From assembly GCF_004363045.1 (NCBI RefSeq), contig NZ_SNYJ01000001.1:163586-227585 (forward strand): a DNA stretch of 64,000 nt. The letters run 5' to 3'. Numbering within the stretch: position 1 is the first letter of the stretch; every line of letters starts with the position of its first letter. The translations under genes were made by a program, and so were the position numbers. This document shows, piece by piece, positions 35,225-44,055 of the stretch. The stretch is from Aureibacillus halotolerans. GTDB lineage: Bacteria; Bacillota; Bacilli; Bacillales; DSM-28697. The notes below the pieces were generated by a model. The model saw only the letters and a list, made by a program, of their open reading frames with translations. It did not search any database and had not been told where the DNA came from.

Positions 35225-36175
35225 ATGAAAGCACTTCACGTCGAACAACTAATGAAAAACTATGGAAATCGCCCTGTGTTAAACGGGCTTAATCTGACTA
35301 TAAATGAAGGTGAACTTTTTGGTTTTGTCGGTAGAAACGGAGCCGGAAAATCGACATTCATCCATATCATTACGGGACTAATAAAAAAATCATCTGGGCA
35401 ATTTGGAGCCTTTGGTCAAACAGAAGCCTCGATGAATGAAATAAAGAAAATTATCGGCGTCATGCCAGATGCCTCAACGATGTATTCTCATTTGCGGGCG
35501 GCAGATTTTCTCAAATACATGGCCCAGCTGAAGAATGCATCTTCGGATTCTACCAAAATTCAATCACTCTTGGAATCTGTTGGATTAAAGGACGAAGGAC
35601 GCAAAAAAATTGCCTCTTTTTCCTTTGGGATGAAGAAAAAGCTCTCCCTTGCCCAAGCATTGCTCGGCGATCCAAAGCTTTTGTTTTTAGATGAACCGAC
35701 TTCTGGTCTTGACCCTGAATCTGCAAAGGAGATTCAGGCGCTCATTAAAGGTCTGAATGAGGAAGGCAAAACAATTCTATTAACCTCTCATAATTTAAAC
35801 GAAATTGAAAAGCTGTGCCATCGTATGGCCATTCTCCATCAGGGACGTGTGGAACGTGTTGGAAGTTTAGAGGAGCTTCAAAAAGAAGCAAACCGACGCG
35901 TGACATTAAATGTATCCTATGTGAGTGCAGAACCCATTACGGAAAATTGGCTTCATGAAGTGATCCCGGAACTGACAATTCAACAGCTTACAGAAAAAGA
36001 AATGCTTCTAGAAACAGATACAATTGAACGTGTTCCTCATTTAACCTCTTCTCTAGTGAAGTTCGGTGCCTCTGTTTATGGCGTTACGCCAAAAACACTC
36101 ACTTTAGAGGATATCTTCTTCCAAGAATCCGACGATAAGGACACGGGAACAGAACAGAAAGATACTCGTCTATAA
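35225..36175 (+). CDS. ABC transporter ATP-binding protein
   Basis: A 316-aa ATPase. The ABC domain (about residues 3-215) has Walker A GRNGAGKST, a modified signature FSFGMKKKLSLAQALLG, Walker B LLFLDEPTSGLDPES and switch His in TSHNLNEIE. A C-terminal extension (about 220-316) of the CcmA/NatA type follows. The signature SFGMKKK rather than LSGGQ is usual for this exporter class. ATG 35225 follows AAAGGATG. It pairs with the preceding permease. Confidence 0.9.
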   Translation: MKALHVEQLMKNYGNRPVLNGLNLTINEGELFGFVGRNGAGKSTFIHIITGLIKKSSGQFGAFGQTEASMNEIKKIIGVMPDASTMYSHLRAADFLKYMAQLKNASSDSTKIQSLLESVGLKDEGRKKIASFSFGMKKKLSLAQALLGDPKLLFLDEPTSGLDPESAKEIQALIKGLNEEGKTILLTSHNLNEIEKLCHRMAILHQGRVERVGSLEELQKEANRRVTLNVSYVSAEPITENWLHEVIPELTIQQLTEKEMLLETDTIERVPHLTSSLVKFGASVYGVTPKTLTLEDIFFQESDDKDTGTEQKDTRL

Positions 36176-36192
36176 GCGACCTTTTCCCTAAC

Positions 36193-36250
36193 AAAAAATC
36201 CGACTGACTCGAAAATTCACTCAGAATTTGGTAGCTTAGTTCGGATTTTT
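36193..36250 (+). terminator. Likely terminator after the ABC pair
   Basis: AAAAATCCGA (36194-36203) pairs with TCGGATTTTT (36241-36250) across a long interior, with T-run on the 3' side. Confidence 0.6.
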
Positions 36251-36834
36251 CATTGTCTAAAATACCTTTTGTCATATAAGTATCCAGCCCATGTACTGAA
36301 ACCCTGTTCGTCGCAAAGAGTCCTTTTGTAAGAAATCCTATTCAACGTACCTCGCCTTTCGTTTCGTTAAGAAATCATTAGAAACCTTCCAAACCACCCT
36401 CATAATTTACATCAATTAACAAATAATTCATCATTCAACCTCAACCATTTCATTTTTTAAATAGTACAATTGTACCGATATATAAAATGAGTAAATAGTC
36501 ACCTGTTTTAATATTATTGTTTTTCTCTGAAAGCTTTTTCTCATAATTTGTCGATAACCGACCGATTTTGTCGATATTTAACCATAAAATGTAAAGTGAT
36601 GACTTTTATGTTATAATCAACGGATTTCTTTACTTAAACTCAAAAAAGATTCAATAATCGAACCGATATCTGTAGAAATCAAGAATATCGAACATTATTT
36701 GCTAAAGATATTATTAAATTTAAATATAATCGCAGTATTTTCTTTAAAAAATATTAATTTGAGTACAAAGTCATACGATTTTAACATAAGATTCCTTTAT
36801 AGGGTTTTTTTAAAACTTAAAGGAGTGTTAAGGT
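36251..36834. other. AT-rich gene-free block upstream of the 78-aa gene
   Basis: No gene is visible. The block is much richer in A and T than its neighbours. It contains an exact direct repeat, TTTGTCGATA, at 36547-36556 and 36567-36576, offset by 20 bp, and a TATAAT at 36612-36617. Two further ATCGAACC/ATCGAAC-like sites occur at 36650-36690. A long regulated leader or an acquired segment are both possible. Confidence 0.5.
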
Positions 36835-37071
36835 ATGAATGAAAAAAAATCAATCTATTTAATCGAAGTTTTTGATGCAATGACAAATCATCAGGGTGAA
36901 CCTATAGAATTTAGTCATAATTATGTCGGTTATTGCTCCACAGAAGAGAAGGCTAAGGAGCTATGCGAGAGCTTCAATCAGAAGTTTTTTCGTTCTTCAA
37001 AGGTACGCGAGGAAACAGTACGCTATCCTGCGTTTGTTTATGTTGAAGTTAAAAACCTTGACCATTATTAG
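36835..37071 (+). CDS. Orphan hypothetical protein, 78 aa
   Basis: A small soluble protein, rich in Glu, Lys and aromatics, that I do not recognise. AAAGGAG ends 10 nt before the ATG, so it is probably translated. A run such as STEEKAKELCESFNQKFF suggests a helix, with beta strands at each end (SIYLIEVFDA, PAFVYVEVK). It stands alone behind an AT-rich 580-bp block and before a very strong terminator; base composition differs from its neighbours, so acquisition by transfer is possible. Confidence 0.65.
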   Translation: MNEKKSIYLIEVFDAMTNHQGEPIEFSHNYVGYCSTEEKAKELCESFNQKFFRSSKVREETVRYPAFVYVEVKNLDHY

Positions 37072-37216
37072 CTGCGTAAACGTCTTTTTTGTCGAACGGT
37101 GTTCTTTATTAAGAATTCACACAAGTCAATGATGCTTGTGTGAACCATACACGCCTTCATTCGTATGCTATTCCTTCGTACCGGACAGCCCTTCGTAACG
37201 AAGGTATCTGAACCAT

Positions 37217-37270
37217 CGATACATAAAAACCACCTAGGGAACAAGATTCCTAGGTGGTTTTTATGTATCG
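37217..37270. terminator. Very long bidirectional terminator
   Basis: A perfect 22-bp stem: CGATACATAAAAACCACCTAGG (37217-37238) written as two arms with its complement at 37249-37270, loop of 10. A/T runs occur inside both arms. It separates the 78-aa gene from the convergent copper-protein gene. A smaller palindrome, CCTTCGTAACGAAGG, lies at 37190-37204. Confidence 0.9.
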
Positions 37271-37280
37271 TCGAAAATGA

Positions 37281-37607
37281 TTATGCAAAGATTGCCCGGC
37301 ATGCCTCAGCACACTGGAAGCACTGCTTCGCACAGCGCTGACAGTAGTCGTGCTGATGAGGTCCGCATGCATGACCACACGCCTCACAAATCTGCGCACA
37401 AAGCGCACAAATTTGTTCTACATATGGGCTTTTTCTAGAAATCGCTTGAGCTGCAAATGCACACATGTCCGCACATTCACGCGTTAATCGAATGCATTCT
37501 TTTAATTCAGCAGGATTGGTTTCAAGCAAACAGGCATCATAACACTCATTGCTGGCCCTCAAAGTATCAATGCACGCTTGATAACATGCTAACAATTCAT
37601 TTGGCAT
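37281..37607 (-). CDS. Four-helix-bundle Cys-rich copper-storage protein
   Basis: A 108-aa cytoplasmic protein with about 17 cysteines in CxxxC pairs: CYQAC, CYDAC, CADMC, CALCAQIC, CEACGHAC, CQRC and CFQC. These line the core of a four-helix bundle in Csp/YhjQ (DUF326) proteins, which store many Cu(I) ions. No Tat or Sec signal is seen, so this is the cytosolic Csp3-like kind. ATG 37607 follows AAAGGTGG; the frame extends 4 codons further. No copper pump is adjacent. Confidence 0.88.
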   Translation of the reverse strand: MPNELLACYQACIDTLRASNECYDACLLETNPAELKECIRLTRECADMCAFAAQAISRKSPYVEQICALCAQICEACGHACGPHQHDYCQRCAKQCFQCAEACRAIFA

Positions 37608-37754
37608 CGGCTGCACCACCTTTTGTCAATTAACTACTACGACTCTGTTCCCTTTGTGTCACATATGTAACCCACAGAAAGATAAAATAAATTGCTCATC
37701 CTTTTGCTCTCCGTTAAAATGAGAGCATTGTCAATAGATCGAAAGGAGACGCTT

Positions 37755-38204
37755 ATGAGTTGGACGATGGTATTGCTTCTTGTTTTTGCTATTCTCGCTG
37801 GTGCTGCCCAACCTTTTCAGTTTAATGTGAATTCTCAACTCAGATCCTGGGTCGGTTCACCTGTAACCGCTGCAGCTATTTCGTTTTTTGTCGGCCTTAT
37901 CTGTTTAACAATTTTATCGTTCTTTAATGGCTTCTTTTCGCAAGCCAAACCACTCACGCAAGCGCCATGGTGGATTTGGACAGGTGGATTGCTAGGCGCA
38001 TTTTACGTGTTCTCAACGATCATTCTGACGCCTCGTCTTGGTGCCGCAGCGACCGTGTCATTTTTGCTTGCGGGACAGTTGATTGCCGCAATGGTAATGG
38101 ATCATTATGGCCTTCTTTCTTTGCCCGTACACGAAATTAATCTTCCCCGTCTAGTAGGAGCTGCACTTATTATTGCAGGTATCTTTCTTGTGCAAAAATT
38201 TTAA
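37755..38204 (+). CDS. YdcZ/DUF606-type DMT membrane protein
   Basis: A 149-aa protein with five hydrophobic segments, a half-size member of the drug/metabolite transporter superfamily (YdcZ). NSQLRSWVGSPVTAAAISFFVG is split by the conserved loop, and the PWWIWTGGLLGAFYV block is characteristic. These small proteins often work as pairs, but only one copy is here. ATG 37755 follows GAAAGGAG; upstream in-frame codons are not used. Confidence 0.85.
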   Translation: MSWTMVLLLVFAILAGAAQPFQFNVNSQLRSWVGSPVTAAAISFFVGLICLTILSFFNGFFSQAKPLTQAPWWIWTGGLLGAFYVFSTIILTPRLGAAATVSFLLAGQLIAAMVMDHYGLLSLPVHEINLPRLVGAALIIAGIFLVQKF

Positions 38205-38216
38205 TCTTCATACCGA

Positions 38217-38251
38217 ACAAGGCTGCATCAAAAAATTGAGCAGCCTTGTTG
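38217..38251. terminator. Intrinsic terminator
   Basis: AACAAGGCTGC pairs with GCAGCCTTGTT around a 13-base A-rich loop, between convergent genes. Confidence 0.75.
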
Positions 38252-38263
38252 CCTATTTGACAT

Positions 38264-39496
38264 TCAACCGTATAATTTAAACGTTTGGATCTGCGGTGTT
38301 TCTAATGAATCAAGAACGGTTAAGCGAAAATGTGTTGACCGTACTGTCGGGATGCGGTCAATTTTTTTGTGACCTACTGCTGACCCTTCAACGAGGAGCT
38401 CCCAGTCTCCTGTTGCGATGAGCGCCTCAAGCTTGTACGCTCGAATCCGCTCTCCAAACGAAATGTCTTCCTGTAAAATAAAATGGTTTACCTCTTGCGG
38501 TTGTTCAAAAACAACCTCGTGAACAGGACCTTGTCCTGAGGTTTCTCCAACCATGTTGTGAAAGACATCCTTTCGCTTCTGACTAAACCCAAACACGACA
38601 TCACAATCTGCTTGCGGCATTAACCCGCGATCGTCTGGTGCGATGTTTAACATAAGCTGTGCTCCATGGCCAACAGAACGATAATACATGTCCATAAGTT
38701 CGTCAGCAGTGCGCAATGTGTCCTCATCATTTGGACGCCAGAACCAACGAAGCTTACGGATAGGTGCATTGCATTCTGCTGGCACCCATGAAGAGGTCTC
38801 TGGCAACCAGGCTGTCATATCCTTTGTGAACATACTAACCTTCGCCTGCTCAGCAGCATTCCAACACGGATATGGGGCAACTCCATCTTCATTCCCCGCC
38901 CAGCGAACGGTTGGGGCTCCCATATTAAACACCATGGCATCAGGTTGTTGTTCGTTAACAATGGCCATAATGCGCTGCCAATCATAGCGCCTTCCTTCAG
39001 AACCTGCCCCATCGAACCATAGCTCTACAAGTTGACCGTATTGAGTCGTGAGCTCTGTCAATTGAGCGGCATAAAAGTCGTTATAAGCTTCTTCATCACT
39101 GTAGCAAGGGGCATTTCGATCCCAAGGCGACAAATATAACCCATAGCCTAAACCCTCTTCTTTACACGCTTCAACAAACTCACGAACGACATCGCCGTCT
39201 CCATTTTTCCATGGTGATGACGCAACACTATAGGAGGTTGTTTTTGTCGGCCATAAGCAAAACCCGTCATGATGTTTTGCCGTTAACACACAGTAAGAAA
39301 AGCCCGCTTGTTTCGCAGTTCGTGCCCATTGCTTGCAGTCAAGCTGAGTCGGATGAAAATGTGACGGATCATCCGTGCCATCGCCCCATTCTTGTGCGCG
39401 AAACGTATTCATTCCAAAATGGATAAACATCCCCATCTCTAAATCTTGCCACTTTTGTTGTGCCTTTGAAGGCAATGGAAGTTTTTCTTTTTCCAC
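38264..39496 (-). CDS. GH29 alpha-L-fucosidase
   Basis: A 410-aa glycoside hydrolase with a TIM barrel at about residues 15-320. GMFIHFGMNTF and LTAKHHDGFCLWPTKTT are the GH29 fucose-binding blocks; Asp162 in VELWFDGAG is the likely nucleophile. A C-terminal beta-sandwich (about 325-410) follows. There is no signal peptide, so it acts on imported fucosides. GTG 39496 has GGAGG upstream. A cre-like site overlaps the leader, pointing to catabolite repression. Confidence 0.9.
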   Translation of the reverse strand: MEKEKLPLPSKAQQKWQDLEMGMFIHFGMNTFRAQEWGDGTDDPSHFHPTQLDCKQWARTAKQAGFSYCVLTAKHHDGFCLWPTKTTSYSVASSPWKNGDGDVVREFVEACKEEGLGYGLYLSPWDRNAPCYSDEEAYNDFYAAQLTELTTQYGQLVELWFDGAGSEGRRYDWQRIMAIVNEQQPDAMVFNMGAPTVRWAGNEDGVAPYPCWNAAEQAKVSMFTKDMTAWLPETSSWVPAECNAPIRKLRWFWRPNDEDTLRTADELMDMYYRSVGHGAQLMLNIAPDDRGLMPQADCDVVFGFSQKRKDVFHNMVGETSGQGPVHEVVFEQPQEVNHFILQEDISFGERIRAYKLEALIATGDWELLVEGSAVGHKKIDRIPTVRSTHFRLTVLDSLETPQIQTFKLYG

Positions 39497-39509
39497 TTGT
39501 TTCCCTCCT

Positions 39510-39523
39510 TGAAATCGGTTACA
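39510..39523 (-). promoter_or_regulatory. Candidate CcpA cre site
   Basis: TGAAATCGGTTACA fits the cre consensus TGNAANCGNNNNCA at every fixed position. It lies just upstream of the fucosidase ribosome binding site, a normal place for roadblock repression by CcpA. Confidence 0.65.
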
Positions 39524-39838
39524 TTTATGTGTTTTTCATTTTATCACGTACAAAAATGGCTTGCATGAAAAACCTACGCAAATTTACAAATGAATGCGAA
39601 CGAAATGCTTGCGTCTAAATAATCATTATGTATTTCATTCAATGAAAATCATCCATTTCCTTTTAGCTGTGATCGATTTAAAAAATGACATTCCATTTAG
39701 AATTCTATTTACCAGTTGCCTAAAATGGGCAAACGTTCTGCTTGTTCACAAGCTTTAAGCTTACTCTCTGTTTACTATTTTCAGCACTATAGCGAAAAGC
39801 GCTATGATAAACTACAGGTAGCGAGGAGGAACGAAGAG

Positions 39839-41275
39839 ATGGATCATCTTGCAATGCTTAAGGAAATTGCCAAAACCCTATCAACGGGGACCAAGCTAGA
39901 CAACATGTTGTTGGCAGCTTTAAAACGCTTGTTAGACATCACGGGACTTCAAAGCGGCTGGGTGTTTTTTATTTCAAAGGATGGGACCCATTCTTTGATT
40001 ACAGAGCACGGAGCCCCTCCTGCACTCGTAAACAACGACTGTCGCAGACTAAAAGAAGGTGGTTGCTGGTGCAAATCGCAATTTTTAAAAGGAAAGCTGC
40101 AAAAGGCAGTCAATATATTGGAATGTCAGCGACTGGAGCGAGCAATTGAAGCGAATGATGGGTTAACAAATGATACGACTCATCACGCCACGATTCCTCT
40201 CATGGCGGGAAATGAAGCAGTCGGCTTAATCAATGTGGCTTCACCTGGAAAGCAGCATTTTGCTAAAGAGGAGTTGGAGCTGTTAGAGACAGTGGCATTT
40301 CAAATGGGCACCTCCATAAAACGCTTCCAATTGCTTGAAGAGTCATACGAACGCCAAGAACTTCTAGATAAAACAAGCGAATTTACTGGTGTGCTCCACC
40401 GACCAAACGGCCCTCGAACAGTTCAACATGTTGTTGAACAAATGCAATTGACCTACGGCTGGACCTTCGTCTCATTAACCATCGACAACCAGGGATTTGA
40501 AGTAGGCTCTAGGCAAGGCAAACAGTTCAATGCAGAGACGAGCGTAGATACACAACTTTCTTCGTTATGGCTTCAAATACAGAACAAAACAAAAGTTCCC
40601 CAAGATGTCCTCGAAACGGTGATGCTCCATATCAGCGTTTATGTAGAACGAATTGCTCTTGAAGAAGAGCAGCAGCAGCTGACTCGCGAAACAGAACGCC
40701 ACCGCCTGGCACAAGAGCTTCACGATTCGGTGAATCAGTTATTGTTTTCGATTTCGCTTCATACAAAAGGACTTTCACGAGGGGTACCAGAAGGTCAGCT
40801 CAAAGATGGCCTTCATCATATTCAGCATGTGACCGAACACGCGCTAAAACAATTAAAGCACCTCGTGTCCCATCGAGAGCTGCCAGATATCGACGACTCA
40901 TTGCCCGATGCTATTATCCATTATGGACGCCTGCTTCAGCTCGACATTTCCGTAGACATCGATCCAATAATTTCACTGTCGCCGTCTTGCTTAGAAACCG
41001 TCTTTCGTTTTATTCAGGAAGCGTTAAACAATGCACGCAAACACAGCACATCTGAGCAGGTGACAGTGACAATGTCAAAAAATAACGACCAGGTAACGTT
41101 GCAAATCAGAGACAATGGAAATGGTGTTGATGTTGCGGAGTTAGTTGAAGGTTTTGGGGTTCGACATATGAGGACACGTGCAGCCGAACTTCAAGGAACA
41201 GCAAAAATGACGTCAGATTCAGACACGGGGACAACGTGGACCCTTGTGTTTCCAGAAAGTGAGGAGCCGATTTGA
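39839..41275 (+). CDS. NarL-type sensor kinase with cysteine-rich GAF domain
   Basis: A 478-aa soluble histidine kinase. The first GAF domain (about residues 10-160) contains Cys68, Cys76, Cys78 and Cys96 (C-X7-C-X-C-X17-C). The S. aureus AirS (YhcS) GAF domain holds an Fe-S cluster through four cysteines and senses oxygen or redox state; this layout suggests the same (inference). A second region (about 180-270) precedes HisKA_3 with His295 in LHDSVNQ and an ATPase domain with EALNNARKHS and DNGNGVD. GAGGAGG precedes ATG 39839. It overlaps the regulator by 4 bp. Confidence 0.88.
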   Translation: MDHLAMLKEIAKTLSTGTKLDNMLLAALKRLLDITGLQSGWVFFISKDGTHSLITEHGAPPALVNNDCRRLKEGGCWCKSQFLKGKLQKAVNILECQRLERAIEANDGLTNDTTHHATIPLMAGNEAVGLINVASPGKQHFAKEELELLETVAFQMGTSIKRFQLLEESYERQELLDKTSEFTGVLHRPNGPRTVQHVVEQMQLTYGWTFVSLTIDNQGFEVGSRQGKQFNAETSVDTQLSSLWLQIQNKTKVPQDVLETVMLHISVYVERIALEEEQQQLTRETERHRLAQELHDSVNQLLFSISLHTKGLSRGVPEGQLKDGLHHIQHVTEHALKQLKHLVSHRELPDIDDSLPDAIIHYGRLLQLDISVDIDPIISLSPSCLETVFRFIQEALNNARKHSTSEQVTVTMSKNNDQVTLQIRDNGNGVDVAELVEGFGVRHMRTRAAELQGTAKMTSDSDTGTTWTLVFPESEEPI

Positions 41276-41922
41276 GCATTTCTTTACTTCTAGTTGATGA
41301 TCACAAAATTGTCCGTCAAGGGCTTCGTTTTTTCTTTCAATCCGTTGAAGGAATCTCTGTTCTCGGTGAAGCCGAAACTGAAAATGAGGCAGTCTCACAA
41401 TTTATTACACTGCAGCCTGATGTTGTTTTAATGGACTTACAACTCAAATCTGGGGATGGTATTCAAGCGACCAAGCGAATCTTAACTGAATCTCCGAACG
41501 CGATCATTATCGTAGTTACTAGCTTTTCAGACCAGGATTATGTGATTCCAGCGTTGCAGGCGGGAGCAAAAGGCTATCAACTCAAGGATGTTGATCCTGA
41601 AGAGCTTGCCCAAACAATTTTTGCTGCTGTACAAGGTGGAAATGCAATCCACCCAAGCGTTATGAACCATGTTCTTTCCCATATGACCTCGGAGAAAGAT
41701 CAGCGACTTGCCACACTTACTGAACGAGAGCTGGGGGTGCTTATTGAAATAAGTACGGGAAGAAGCAATAAAGAAATTGCCTTGGAGCTGCAAATCTCTG
41801 AACTAACGGTAAAAACCCATGTGTCTAGACTATTAAGCAAGCTAGGCGTTCAAGATCGCACCCAAGCCGCGTTATTCGCCATTCAAGTCGGCGTTGCCAA
41901 GCCACCATCCTTCGATGTTTAA
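41272..41922 (+). CDS. NarL/LuxR-type response regulator
   Basis: A 216-aa regulator with a receiver domain (about residues 1-120; phospho-acceptor Asp55 in VVLMDLQ, Lys in YQLKDV) and a LuxR-type HTH (about 145-210; LTERELGVLIEISTGRSNKE, LTVKTHVSRLLSKLGVQDR). It is the partner of the overlapping kinase. TTG 41272 is the start, with GAGGAG 5 nt upstream. By analogy with AirR it may control redox or respiration genes. Confidence 0.92.
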   Translation: MSISLLLVDDHKIVRQGLRFFFQSVEGISVLGEAETENEAVSQFITLQPDVVLMDLQLKSGDGIQATKRILTESPNAIIIVVTSFSDQDYVIPALQAGAKGYQLKDVDPEELAQTIFAAVQGGNAIHPSVMNHVLSHMTSEKDQRLATLTERELGVLIEISTGRSNKEIALELQISELTVKTHVSRLLSKLGVQDRTQAALFAIQVGVAKPPSFDV

Positions 41923-41931
41923 CACAATATA

Positions 41932-41980
41932 CAATAAACTGAAGCAGCCTCAGCGAGCGCAAGTCTGCTTCAGTCTATTG
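41932..41980. terminator. Intrinsic terminator
   Basis: CTGAAGCAG pairs with CTGCTTCAG, extended by CAATA/TATTG, between the response regulator and the convergent VOC-like gene. Confidence 0.75.
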
Positions 41981-41996
41981 TAGCTTGAGAACATCA

Positions 41997-42386
41997 CTAA
42001 CCGGTGAGAACAAGCTCCACCGAGAAACAAAGAGGGTGCGTATAAAAATTGGAGGTTCCCACACCATTGATATCGTAAGTCTGTATATCGCGGCGATACC
42101 CTTTTCTATACAAGTGCTCTTCAATCAAACGATCGTCTAAAGGCATAGCAACAGACACATGATACCACTCCGCTGCCTCTCCCCCTTCAATGATTTCAAG
42201 GACCTTATCGTCTTTTCGTAAGAAACATAGGTGTTCCTCTTCGATTTGCTTCCACCCTTCGACGACAAACCCATATGTCTGTAGTACTGTGACTGCTTTG
42301 AAAAGTGATTTCACATGAATGCCAAGATGATGAATTGCTAAGCTTTTGAAGGCAAAATCAGGTTCATATCGCCAAATTCGTGCCAT
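41997..42386 (-). CDS. VOC (glyoxalase/bleomycin-resistance fold)-like protein
   Basis: A 129-aa protein with the VOC pattern: LAIHHLGIHVKSLFKAVTVL (first strand with His), HLCFLRKDDKVLEIIE and VSVAMPLDDRLIEEHLYRKG. Metal-dependent lyases, dioxygenases and binding proteins share the fold, so the reaction is unknown. AAAGGAGAGG lies 6 nt before ATG 42386, and that start sits 49 bp inside the QueA-like gene. It is the last gene of an SDR/QueA-like/VOC cassette. Confidence 0.75.
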   Translation of the reverse strand: MARIWRYEPDFAFKSLAIHHLGIHVKSLFKAVTVLQTYGFVVEGWKQIEEEHLCFLRKDDKVLEIIEGGEAAEWYHVSVAMPLDDRLIEEHLYRKGYRRDIQTYDINGVGTSNFYTHPLCFSVELVLTG

Positions 42387-43345
42387 AGATACCTCTCCTT
42401 TAGCGCCTCTTGATACATTGCTTCAAGGTCCTCCTTCGTGACAAAAGCAGTTAACATATCCAAATGGCTTGCTTCAAATTCATGGAAGCCAGTAAGCAAA
42501 CCGTCAACGACTGATAATGCGCTTTCAGCGGTCACGTATAACGCCGTTTCACCTTTTGTCGGTTGAAGAACTCCACCAGGAGAATGCGCACTTTCTAATG
42601 CTCGCACAACCGTCGTTCCCACAGCTACGACACGTCCGCCATTTTCTTTTGCATGCTTAATGGTTTCCACCGTTTTTTGCGAGACAGTAAATGGCTCTGG
42701 GTGCAGGGCTGGTGATGGCCAGCTGTCGTTTCCATAATAGCTTAAGCCAGCGTGAAGGCAAATTGACTCCACTTTCACTCCCTTTCTTTGCAAGTCATTA
42801 ATCAACTTCCACGTAAACGCTCTCCCAGCGGACGGCATTTCCACCGAGCCAGGCTCATTCGCATACACTGTCTGAAAATAGCGTAGTGACCAAGGGTGAG
42901 ACAAGTGCTCATAACGAACAACATCGCCGTGACGGTACAAATGCTCAAAGAAGACTGCCCCTTGCAACGAAAATGCCATTTGAATTAAAGGTGACTCACT
43001 GCCTCTACCAACAATTTTCCCAGTCAATCCACCAGGAAATCGATGAAAAACCCGCTTAGGTGGTTTGACAAACAGGACGTCCCATACCCCTTTACGGCAT
43101 TGTCGGGACAAACGGATTTCTTCTCCTTTCATAGTGTGTAGCACAGCAGGAATCGTTCGACTTGTGTTTAAAACAACGACATCGCCTTTCCTAAACACTT
43201 CTGGCAGTCTTTCAAACTGTTTGTGCTTCATTTGTTTGGTCAATGAATCAAAATGCAGCAGGCGTACTTTTGAGCGGCTTTTTCCTGCTTTTTCAGGTGG
43301 TATTGAAGCATCTTTAGGAATCAGCTGCTTTTGAAATGCATTCAT
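42338..43345 (-). CDS. QueA-like S-adenosylmethionine ribosyltransferase paralogue
   Basis: A 335-aa protein of the QueA family, whose founding member transfers the ribosyl group of SAM to preQ1 in tRNA to make epoxyqueuosine. Matching blocks are GDVVVLNTSRTIPA, GSVEMPSAGRAFTWKLINDL, CLHAGLSYY and VVAVGTTVVRALES. The N-terminus lacks the usual DFDLP...IAQ.P opening and the PAEMVRAI-like middle, so it is a paralogue rather than housekeeping QueA. No other queuosine gene is near. It overlaps the SDR gene by 4 bp and the VOC gene by 49 bp. Confidence 0.8.
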   Translation of the reverse strand: MNAFQKQLIPKDASIPPEKAGKSRSKVRLLHFDSLTKQMKHKQFERLPEVFRKGDVVVLNTSRTIPAVLHTMKGEEIRLSRQCRKGVWDVLFVKPPKRVFHRFPGGLTGKIVGRGSESPLIQMAFSLQGAVFFEHLYRHGDVVRYEHLSHPWSLRYFQTVYANEPGSVEMPSAGRAFTWKLINDLQRKGVKVESICLHAGLSYYGNDSWPSPALHPEPFTVSQKTVETIKHAKENGGRVVAVGTTVVRALESAHSPGGVLQPTKGETALYVTAESALSVVDGLLTGFHEFEASHLDMLTAFVTKEDLEAMYQEALKERYLWHEFGDMNLILPSKA

Positions 43346-44055
43346 TCTGACTCCTCCTCTGATGCTGCGATGCGTAAAGGCGATTTCTCCAAATGAAGTG
43401 CCCGTTCAAATAAAGGAATGGCATCTGCCGGTCGTGCCAATGGATAATCGCAATCCGGGACAGCGATGGCGTGCATTTCCGTGTCCATTTCACCTGGATC
43501 AATGAGATGCATCCGTACCCCTGATTCTTCAAGCTCATCTGCCCATGTCTGAATCATTCCTTCAACGGCGAATTTGGATATGCCATAAGCTCCCCATTCC
43601 GCAAAACCAGTTTGACCTGCCTCCGATGTTACCGTAAGGACAACGCCACTACCCTGAGCAAGCATGGTTGGCAGCACCTGGCGCGTCATCAAGAAAGGAC
43701 CTACCACGTTTGTTAAAAGAACGTCCGAAAACGAATCCGTTGGATAATCTAACAAAACCGATGGCCCTGGTCCAAAGACAGAGGCATTATTAATCAGCAC
43801 ATCGATCCGATGATAATGAGCTAGGGCAACGGAAACGATACGTTCAACATCTTCCTCCTGGCTCATGTCCCCTTGAAGCACTAATGGCTCTTTGCCCGAA
43901 CGCAGTTGGATCTCTTCTCCGACTGCCTTTAGATTTTTTTCTCCTCGTGCAACCAAAACAAGTCGATACCCCTTTTGGCTAAAGTGCAGAGCCAATTGTC
44001 TTCCTAAGCCTTTAGATGCCCCTATAATCATCATTACGTTTGCTTGTTCTGTCAT
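43342..44055 (-). CDS. Short-chain dehydrogenase/reductase
   Basis: A 237-aa NAD(P)-dependent oxidoreductase with GASKGLG (about residue 12), LINNASVFGPG and the catalytic Ser (VTSEAG)-Tyr-Lys (YGISK). The N-terminus is cytosolic. ATG 44055 has AAAGGGTG upstream; the frame stays open to 44244 but has no other support. It is the first gene of the three-gene cassette, and its ATGA overlap couples it to the QueA-like gene. The substrate is unknown. Confidence 0.88.
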   Translation of the reverse strand: MTEQANVMMIIGASKGLGRQLALHFSQKGYRLVLVARGEKNLKAVGEEIQLRSGKEPLVLQGDMSQEEDVERIVSVALAHYHRIDVLINNASVFGPGPSVLLDYPTDSFSDVLLTNVVGPFLMTRQVLPTMLAQGSGVVLTVTSEAGQTGFAEWGAYGISKFAVEGMIQTWADELEESGVRMHLIDPGEMDTEMHAIAVPDCDYPLARPADAIPLFERALHLEKSPLRIAASEEESE

